Of a stretch of DNA of 64,000 nucleotides, positions 58,028 to 64,000 are shown piece by piece. Source of the DNA: Linum tenue (Eukaryota; Streptophyta; Magnoliopsida; Malpighiales; Linaceae); the NCBI GenBank assembly GCA_946122785.1, contig CAMGYJ010000008.1:55562963-55626962 (forward strand). Reading direction: 5' to 3'. Numbering within the stretch: position 1 is the first letter of the stretch; the number at the start of each line of letters is the position of its first letter. The position numbers were made by a program, and so were the translations under genes. Under the pieces are notes generated by a model. The model was not told where the DNA came from. It ran no database searches and worked only from the letters and a program-made list of their open reading frames with translations.

Positions 58028-59711
58028 TCCCATTTTCTGTGTTTTTTTTTTCGGTTCATGTTCTTACCTCGTCGGAGTCGCTACTCATGATTCAGACGTC
58101 CTATCAACGATATCGGCTTCAAAATGACGATGATAGATTTTTCTCTCCTTAGAGAGTGTTTTTTTAGTCCAAGTGATGTTTGTTTGAGGAAGGGAAGGTA
58201 AAGAAGCTATGGGGGGTTAAAAGTGTAACTTTTATTCTTTTTAGGGCGACCTTTAGCAATTTTAAGGGCGACCTTTAGCAACTCCCTTGTTTTTTATTTT
58301 TTTTTCTTGACGCCTGCTAGTAGTAGTAGTTCTGATGTCCCGCTTATCTTCGTACTTGGCGGCACCTCAGCTGATAATGGGAACAACAATTGTTTGAACA
58401 CCACGGCGAAGTATAATGTGCCTTTCAACGGGATCGATTACCGTAATTCTACGCCCACCGGCAGGGCTAGCAATGGCTTGATTTTGCCTGACTATGTTGG
58501 TGCGCACTCTGTCTTGTTATTTTTCTGTCAGTTGCATTTTTATTACTTGGTGAATTTCCCTATGTTATATTACCAGCGAGGAGGCTGAATCGCACCGAAA
58601 GCCCTCGGCCGATCATCTGCCTTATCCGAAGCTCCGACGAATACAAACGGGCTATACTGACCGAGGGCGGCACTTTGGCTTCGGCAAGCTCCGGAATTTT
58701 TGACACAACCGGCCGCCCGCGGTTTGGCGAAGTTAGTAATTGGCTAACAATTTATATGTTGACGTACCCATCTCATTAATTTGGTCGATCATGATCAACA
58801 TATATACTACAGGTACTGCCATTACGCACGCAGGTGAAGTTCTTCGGGGAGGTGTACGAGGACTTGATTGATTTACAGGGCCGACAAGCCGCCGCCAGTT
58901 TGATACGCCGCTCCCTCTTTATAGTGTCCACCGGAAGCTCTGACATCGCCGACCAACGGGATCGGCCACCAATCTCCGACAGCTTCTTTACCGCCTCTGT
59001 GACAGCCCAATATGTTGGTCTGCTACGGGTGCGTAACAAACGCTACCTTATTCATTACTACCTACATTCTAATTCAACGCTTGGTTGGGACTGCTCTGTA
59101 AATCCAAACTGTGGTAGTGGTTGGCTTATATATGCAGAGTCTATATGCATATGAAGCAAGGAAGTTTGCCATTGTGGCACCTCTGCTGATTGGATGCAAC
59201 CCATCTTCCCGTGCCGAGAACGCAACCGGTGGTGGCGGGTGCAACCAGAGAGGAACTTCGTTGACGCTCGACTTCGTGGAGAGCCTCGCCACAGCGCTGA
59301 GAAGGCTGCGTCTGTTGTATCCCGATTTCCAGTACTCCATCTGTAACGCTCCCAACTTCTTGCTGATGTCAACGCAAATCCTGGGAGTTTCCCGGCATGT
59401 GGTACGCACGCAATAACTAACCTACTTCTAACTAGTTAATCAGTTACGTGGTTTCATCACTGATTATATATATACCGTGAATGCGTGCAGGTATAAGGGA
59501 AAGGGAGGTGAGAGATGCGTGCTGTGGGAACGGAACCATGCCCTGCCGGCCAACTTCAACCCTGTGCGGCAACCGCGAGCAGTATCTGTATTGGAACCAG
59601 TACCAGCTCACTCAGGAGGGCTCCAGGATCCTTACCGCAGCTTGTTTCAGCAACAACCTCCGATACGCCGCTCCTATCAACTTCTACCAGCTTGCTCGTA
59701 CTACTACCTGA

Positions 59712-60192
59712 ACTACACCGGGAGCAGCACTTATATTGCGTACGTCCCAACAATATCCACTTCCTAGTTAGTAATTAGCTACCACTTCAATTTCAAATTT
59801 AATGAAGAGGCAAGAAATGAACACCAAGCACAGCCCATCTTATTCTAGGTGATGAGATGAAGTCTATTGAGTGTTCGGCTATTTCACTCCATTCAGTGGG
59901 TTGAACATATAGCATGTAAAATATGAAAAAGGACCCAATTATATTCATCAAGTACCAAAGAGTCAGTGACATGTCTAACTGCCATCTTTTAAGGGGGGAA
60001 GTGATGTCACAAGTAGAATGGGAAAAAAATGTTAATCACAACCCCAAAACAAGCAGCACGAACATTGGCGCTGACCTCACCAGGATCTTAAAAAAGTTAA
60101 CTACTAATGCTCAAGAAACCTAACTGAGAAACATCCATCAAAAACATGTCCTTGGAACACTGTAACCAAGAAAACTGACCTCAGTTCCAAAT
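59712..60192. other. Intergenic region between GDSL and gankyrin genes
   Basis: About 480 bases of AT-rich DNA holding the 3' flanks of two convergent genes; nothing else seen. Confidence 0.5.
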
Positions 60193-61506
60193 CTAAGTTA
60201 CTCCAATGGCCAAAGAATCATCCTTCAAGCATGACTTTGGCAGCATCGATGAGGGTCGGCCTAAAATCACGAGAAGCTCGGCCAAGTACTGTGTATCCTT
60301 CTTTGTCCTCCACATCCACATCTGCTCCATGTCTTATGAGTAGAAAAGCCACCTGTCAATGAAACACCAGAGATCGACAAACAACTTCATCACAATGAAG
60401 CAAGGGAAAGATACAAGCTGGCATCTTGAGCACACAATCTAAAGCTCACCTCTTTGTTCTCACAAATCACTGCGTTCATAAGAGGGGTTTGACCAACTCC
60501 GTCAACAGCATCTACCTCTGCTCCTTCCTCGACTAAGAGTTCACACAACTCGGCCCTCCCTGTACTCGCTGCTCTATGCAATGGTGTACATCCTACCTGA
60601 ATAATGTAGCAGTTGCAAATCAACATAGCTGTTGAAACATATGAAGCTTGAGAACAGATATATTCACAGGAACAGCAATCAAGTCAGAGTTACAAGCCTT
60701 GTCCTTGGAGTTGATCTTTGCACCATGTGAAATCAAAAGTTCAGCAATCTCCAACCAACCCTTGCTCGCAGCATAGTGAAGAGCTGTGCGTCCCCCATCA
60801 TTTTTCAAGTTGACATCCGCGCCTACTCACAAACCATCTCCATAATCAAGTAGAATTCAAGATATCAACCAAAGTCGATTAAGGCTGAGACCTAAGAAAC
60901 TAACTCGAACAAACCGTTCGCAACTTCACTTCACATGGGCAGTGTAAACATGCTTGAATTGAACAGCGGTTCACAAATCACTGAACAAGTATCCAAGTCA
61001 CTCCTATCTCTACATAACCACGCAAATCAAACAGCGGTGAGCTACTTGTTCTAATTTGGCAGAGTAAGTCTTACCTTTGCTCAGCAAAATCTCCACAATC
61101 GGCACACTCCCAATGCTAGCGGCGGAGTGTATCGGCGCCCAACCTTCATCGTCCTTGATGTTCACCACACCGCTGGATGCTTCAACTTCGGACAAAAGCT
61201 TCACCACCTGAAAATTTTCTTCAGGTTAAAATCGAAAATAAGAGCTCAACAGGGGTGGCCGGGTGGGGGATGAGAAGGGAGAAGCAATGGAGTTCGATTG
61301 ACGAATCGGAGTACCTTAGTGTGGCCGGACGAGGAGGCTACATGGAGCAGGGAGCGGCCGTCATCGTTTCGAAGCGATAGAGCTTTGGAGAGTTGCAGGG
61401 GCGAGAGCGAGTGGAGTATTGAACAATCGCCGGTCTCGGCGGATTTGAAGAGGTCTTTGTCTTTGATCTGCGGGAGCTGAGCTTGTTCCGGGGGATCTAT
61501 CTCCAT
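60193..61506 (-). CDS. Gankyrin-like ankyrin protein (PSMD10/Nas6 type), last exon shifted
   Basis: Gankyrin/Nas6 proteins chaperone assembly of the 26S proteasome regulatory particle. Exons on minus: 61315-61506, 61075-61207, 60698-60822, 60450-60596, then 60354 down to a stop. The start MEIDPPEQAQLPQIKDKDLF is followed by ankyrin repeats: NDDGRSLLHVASSSGHTKVV, DDEGWAPIHSAASIGSVPIV, NDGGRTALHYAASKGWLEIA, VGCTPLHRAASTGRAELCEL, VDGVGQTPLMNAVICENKEV. In the last exon two extra bases near 60299-60302 (DKEKDTQ where DKEGYT is expected) shift the frame. The reading then ends at TAG 60193-60195 (about 252 residues); without them it would end at TGA 60218-60220 (about 243 residues, the usual size). 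Intron 3 uses GC (AAG/GCTTGT) as donor. Either a damaged allele or a sequence error. Confidence 0.8.
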
Positions 61507-61667
61507 CTTAGTCGCCGGGGGATTTGGTCGGGGCTCCGTTGAAGTTTTACTCGAGGTTTACAGGTTTTGCCGGTTACTCGGTGGTCGGGGTTTCTTTGGG
61601 GTCTCGGTAGGAAATCCTTTTCACAAAGCGGTTCGGGGGATAAAATAAAATCATCAAACAAATTTAT

Positions 61668-62377
61668 GGGGTAATTAGTATAAATGGTAACAAACCTTTT
61701 CACTTAGTACAAAATGGTCACAAACCTTTAATTTGTAACAATACGGTAACAAAACTTTGAAATTGTATAAAATGGTCACCGCTATTAAATTTATGACCGT
61801 TTTGTTTTAAGTGCAAAGGTTTGTTACCGAATCGTTACAAATTAAATGTTTGTCAAGTTTTGAGGTCGGGCAGTTTGTTCGTTAAGTATATGACACTAAC
61901 CACTTGAACGACATATAAGATGTCAGGTCATGTGTTCATCGACATATTTGCTTTGCCGAATCAGAATGCCCTCAGTTGACCTTTCAATTTCGATACCAAG
62001 AGAAAGTAGACATAGTTTTTTCAACTAAAAAGCAGTCTGGAACCCGTTTGTGAGCCATTGAATTCTCTCATTGTCATCCTAAACAACATAATATCGTTCA
62101 CATACATTAACAAAACCACCATACAACTAGAGTGAATTGTAACGGTGATTGAGCGTTCAAACTTTTGAACTTAATTTGTACAAAACGGTCACCAAAAGTC
62201 TAATTTGCAACGACTCGGTAACAAAAGTTTGAACTGGTATGAAATGGTCACACTGTTTAATTTGTGACCGTTTTGTTCTAAGTAAAAAAGTTTTGTTATC
62301 AAATGGTTACAATTTAAAGATTTGTGACTGTTTTGTACTAAGCGCAAAGGTTTGTGACCATTTATGCTAATTACCCC
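61668..62377. mobile_element. 710-bp MITE-like element, inverted ends, about 8-bp TSD
   Basis: The ends GGGGTAATTAGTATAAATGG and GGGGTAATTAGCATAAATGG (reverse-complemented) continue as inverted repeats for about 150 bases rich in GGTCACAAACC words. The flanks AAATTTAT (61660-61667) and AAATTTTT (62378-62385) differ at one base. The central about 240 bases are unrelated and noncoding. It lies about 160 bases upstream of the gankyrin start codon. Confidence 0.75.
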
Positions 62378-63112
62378 AAATTTTTGGCTTCAAGGACAAG
62401 AAAAGCAAAACGCACAGTTAGATAGATCCGGTGCAATTGCGTTTTTTTTATATAACACCATTTTTGCAATTCAGCTCAATTTACCGTTCATTTCATTTTA
62501 TATATATAAAATGCAGTCACAATCACGCTTTAAAACTTAAAAACTTACGATTTTACGCTTCTAAGTCACTAAAACGCTTGTACACAAAATCTCCATATTT
62601 ATAACTTATGTAGTTCAAAACTCGCTTTAAAGCTTAAAAATTTACGATTTTACGCTTCTAGATCATCAAAACATTTCTACGTAGAAACTCGTTTTTAACT
62701 ACATTGATTGTACCTGCATTGTCGCAATTAATTTGCAATTGCGTATGGGGCCTATTTTTTTTTAATAAATAAAATTTTTTATAGATACCTTTTTAACCAT
62801 ATTGCAAGTAAATAAAATAATAATTTAATTTAATTAAACAAAATCTATACAATTAATGTATAAAATTTTTATTTCTAATTTATGAAGACATTTTAGCCTT
62901 GAGAATGGACCAGAAAGAATCTAGTACTCAATAATTATTCCCCAAATCAAAATAAAATGCTAAAACTAGCACAATATTCAAATAGGACACATAAATAAAG
63001 TCAACAACTTATATGTAAAATTTTAAATGGAACAATATATAGACATAAATGTAAAGTAAACATCATTTTCCTCATCTCCAAACCGAGCCAATATCTCTTC
63101 TATCAAATCTGA
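62378..63112. other. AT-rich DNA with a local duplication, no gene
   Basis: A roughly 55-base phrase (TTACGATTTTACGCTTCTA within it) occurs twice, at about 62526 and 62620. Nothing else is recognised. Confidence 0.4.
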
Positions 63113-63640
63113 TTACAATTGATTATTTGTAGAGCGATTACGAATTCTTGCATGATTGCGAAGATACTTTTCATACTTTATGAGGATTATTTGAACCTGC
63201 AGGCATAGAGACACTAAAGTTGACATCATCATTTGTATAATCAAAATGTCGGATGAATGACGCTCATTTTCCACTATCATGTTGTGCATAATTATGCATG
63301 CTCTTATTATTTCTCCGATGATATCTTTCCACCACATGCGTGATGGACCATGAATTATTGCAAATCGTGCTTGGAGCATCCCAAATGTTGTCTCAACGTC
63401 TTTTCTAGCTGCCTCTTGCTTCTCAGCGAACAATTTGTGCTTCGGTCCCTGGGTTAATGAGAATGACTTGACGAATGTGGCCCAATTGGGATAAATACCA
63501 TCAGTGAGTTAATATCCCAAATTATAATTTCGTTCATTAAGAGAATTGGAAATTGTGGGTGTTTTTCCTTCTAACACCTCATGGAATACTGGGGACCGAT
63601 CCAACACATTTATGTCATTTAATGTACCTAGGTACAATGG
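63113..63640 (-). pseudogene. PIF/Harbinger transposase (DDE_Tnp_4) C-terminal relic
   Basis: From about 63640 down the minus strand reads LGTLNDINVLDRSPVFHEVL (first part of the DDE domain), then GY, stop, LTDGIYPNWATFVKSFSL. It continues FAEKQEAARKDVETTFGMLQ, ARFAIIHGPSRMWWKD and ACIIMHNMIVENERH, with a stop at 63113. The order DINVLDRSP, DGIYPxW, RKDVExxFGxLQxRF, HNMIVEdER is diagnostic for plant PIF/Harbinger transposases, and the third catalytic residue is the E in RKDVE. One stop lies where YxLxDGIYP is expected. The N-terminal half was not found in the remaining window. Confidence 0.85.
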
Positions 63641-64000
63641 AAATGAACATCATATAAATTGAGTAGATTTAAATTTTTGTAAAAATAAAATATAGTTTCA
63701 GTCATAGTTAGTAAATACTTTGTTCGATACACGTCTACACTGGTCGTATGTAGTTTATCCGTTTAAATTTTTTGTATACATATTATTATCAAACCGTTTT
63801 ATTTTTACCCGTTTATTGATGGCTCCTGTACTAAATTCTCTATATATATATGTATTTAATACATAACTTACCCGTGCCGTATTTTACAAACTATGATTTA
63901 ACTATATATATTCATTTTCACTCCCTCCAAAAAACATAAAAAAAGAACCCAAAGTGATTTGTATACGGCGACACACAGCCACAATTGTGCTTTAAATTAG
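63641..64000. other. AT-rich end of window, nothing recognised
   Basis: No protein or repeat recognised in the last 360 bases. Confidence 0.4.

Larger units (their letters stand above)
54577..58088 (-). pseudogene. MULE transposase fused to a C-terminal OTU protease domain
   Basis: Exons on minus: 58068-58088 (MSSDSDE), 56068-57412, 55595-55991, 55445-55513, 55291-55362, 54577-55208; all GT-AG. Order: FAR1-like zinc finger (LHCTHG, LGCEFQIKLE, FHNHQLELF; about residues 20-135); MULE transposase core with Asp in VIVIDATYKTNKYD (about 252) and VFVSDKAGG (about 314), then HILCLWHMD. Next comes a SWIM-like motif CTCTFLPTYGLPCRC, two near-identical 23- and 24-codon exons, and an OTU domain with DGHCGFRAIS (catalytic Asp and Cys) and, about 117 residues on, GDHWVRLDF (catalytic His). 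Exon 2 has TGA in place of a Trp codon after YMTAE (about 56211) and a 2-nt deletion near 56127. The exon sum is 2536 nt, two short of 846 codons, which agrees with the deletion. Roughly 845 residues when intact. The 33-base array lies in intron 1. Confidence 0.85.
50967..58284. mobile_element. About 7.3-kb MULE carrying a PMD gene and a transposase-OTU gene
   Basis: The inverted ends are 44 bases (50967-51010; 58241-58284), matching at about 37 of 44 positions. Each is two tandem copies of a 22-base unit (GCTAAAGGTCGCCCT core). The flanks CTTTGTTCTT (50955-50964) and CCTTGTTTTT (58285-58294) form a 10-bp target duplication with two mismatches, in the Mutator range. Two genes face each other: PMD on plus (52134-54265) and MULE-OTU on minus (54577-58088), with 311 bases between their stops. 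Subterminal repeat arrays lie at both ends (51541-51625 and 57781-58027). The layout recalls mudrA/mudrB of maize MuDR. The element looks autonomous in design but its transposase gene is now damaged. Confidence 0.85.
50926..59711 (+). pseudogene. GDSL esterase/lipase-like gene split by a MULE
   Basis: GDSL (SGNH) lipases are secreted plant esterases. Exon 1 is in two pieces, 50926-50964 (MATKFGASSAFVL) and 58295-58499, separated by a 7.3-kb MULE. Across the gap the frame continues as a hydrophobic signal-peptide core, then SSSSSDVPLIFVLGGTSADN, GNNN. Exon 2 is 58577-58731, exon 3 58813-59028, exon 4 59138-59401, exon 5 59491-59711, giving the usual five-exon GDSL layout. The catalytic blocks are altered: block I GDS is GGT, block III GxND is GSSD, and block V WDxxHPT is WNQYQLT. 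Exon 4 ends in phase 0 but exon 5 needs one base, so the reading frame fails there. CCG-rich conserved text (ACCGNGTMPCRPTSTLCGN) remains. Best read as a pseudogene of a copy that may already have lost catalysis. Confidence 0.8.

Noticed and set aside
57725..58033. Open frame encoding 11-residue repeats (DLRLDHGRTAN type)
   Set aside because: It is a by-product of the 33-base DNA array and lies inside intron 1 of the transposase gene; repeats without stops give such frames automatically.
59477..59778. Open frames overlapping GDSL exon 5 in other phases
   Set aside because: Only the frame ending at 59711 carries the GDSL block V and CCG motifs; the others are shadows.

Overview
This is nuclear DNA from a flowering plant, most likely a eudicot; I do not name a species. 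It is AT-rich, its genes are split by GT-AG introns, and it holds plant NBS1, gankyrin-type and GDSL-lipase genes among nested plant transposons (Athila, Tat and other Gypsy; Copia; LINE; hAT; Mutator-like; PIF/Harbinger; MITEs). Four gene structures were resolved by reading splice sites: NBS1 (12 exons), a gankyrin-like ankyrin gene (5 exons), a GDSL lipase-like gene, and the two genes of a large Mutator-like element (MULE).

Layout. 1-797: fragment of LINE ORF1. 798-7925: Athila-like Gypsy element with gag and protease relics but no reverse transcriptase, and palindrome-rich promoter regions. 8770-9354: end of a hAT transposase. 9923-14790: broken Copia pol interrupted by an LTR-like repeat. 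14815-27660: nested minus-strand Gypsy relics into which a nearly full-length LINE (17118-21240) and MITEs have inserted. 28034-31420: MITEs, several clustered at TA microsatellites. 33156-37330: a roughly 4.2 kb inverted-repeat element that hosts a Pack-MULE carrying a YIPF6/Yip1-like gene piece. 37723-43814: NBS1, apparently intact. 44021-46730: two hAT MITEs and another gene-bearing MULE-like element. 46860-50353: Copia gag relic, an orphan primer binding site and a TRIM-like element.

The most notable object is at 50967-58284. It is a roughly 7.3 kb MULE with 44-bp inverted termini and two convergent genes. One is an intact 683-codon plant-mobile-domain (PMD) gene. The other is a spliced gene in which a FAR1-like DNA-binding region, a MULE transposase, a SWIM-like motif and a C-terminal OTU cysteine-protease domain are joined by exons. 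The layout resembles the mudrA/mudrB pair of maize MuDR, with PMD in the accessory slot. The transposase gene now has a nonsense codon and a frameshift. The element splits the signal-peptide codons of a GDSL gene: TATA box and ATG lie near 50.9 kb, the rest starts at 58.29 kb, and a near-matching 10-bp duplication keeps the frame across the gap. That GDSL copy also has substitutions at its SGNH catalytic positions.

Right end. 60193-61506: gankyrin-like (PSMD10/Nas6) gene with a 2-nt insertion in its last exon and one GC-AG intron. 61668-62377: a MITE-like element. 63113-63640: end of a PIF/Harbinger transposase. Coordinates were worked out by hand. Exon edges should be good to a base or two; the edges of degenerate repeats are approximate.
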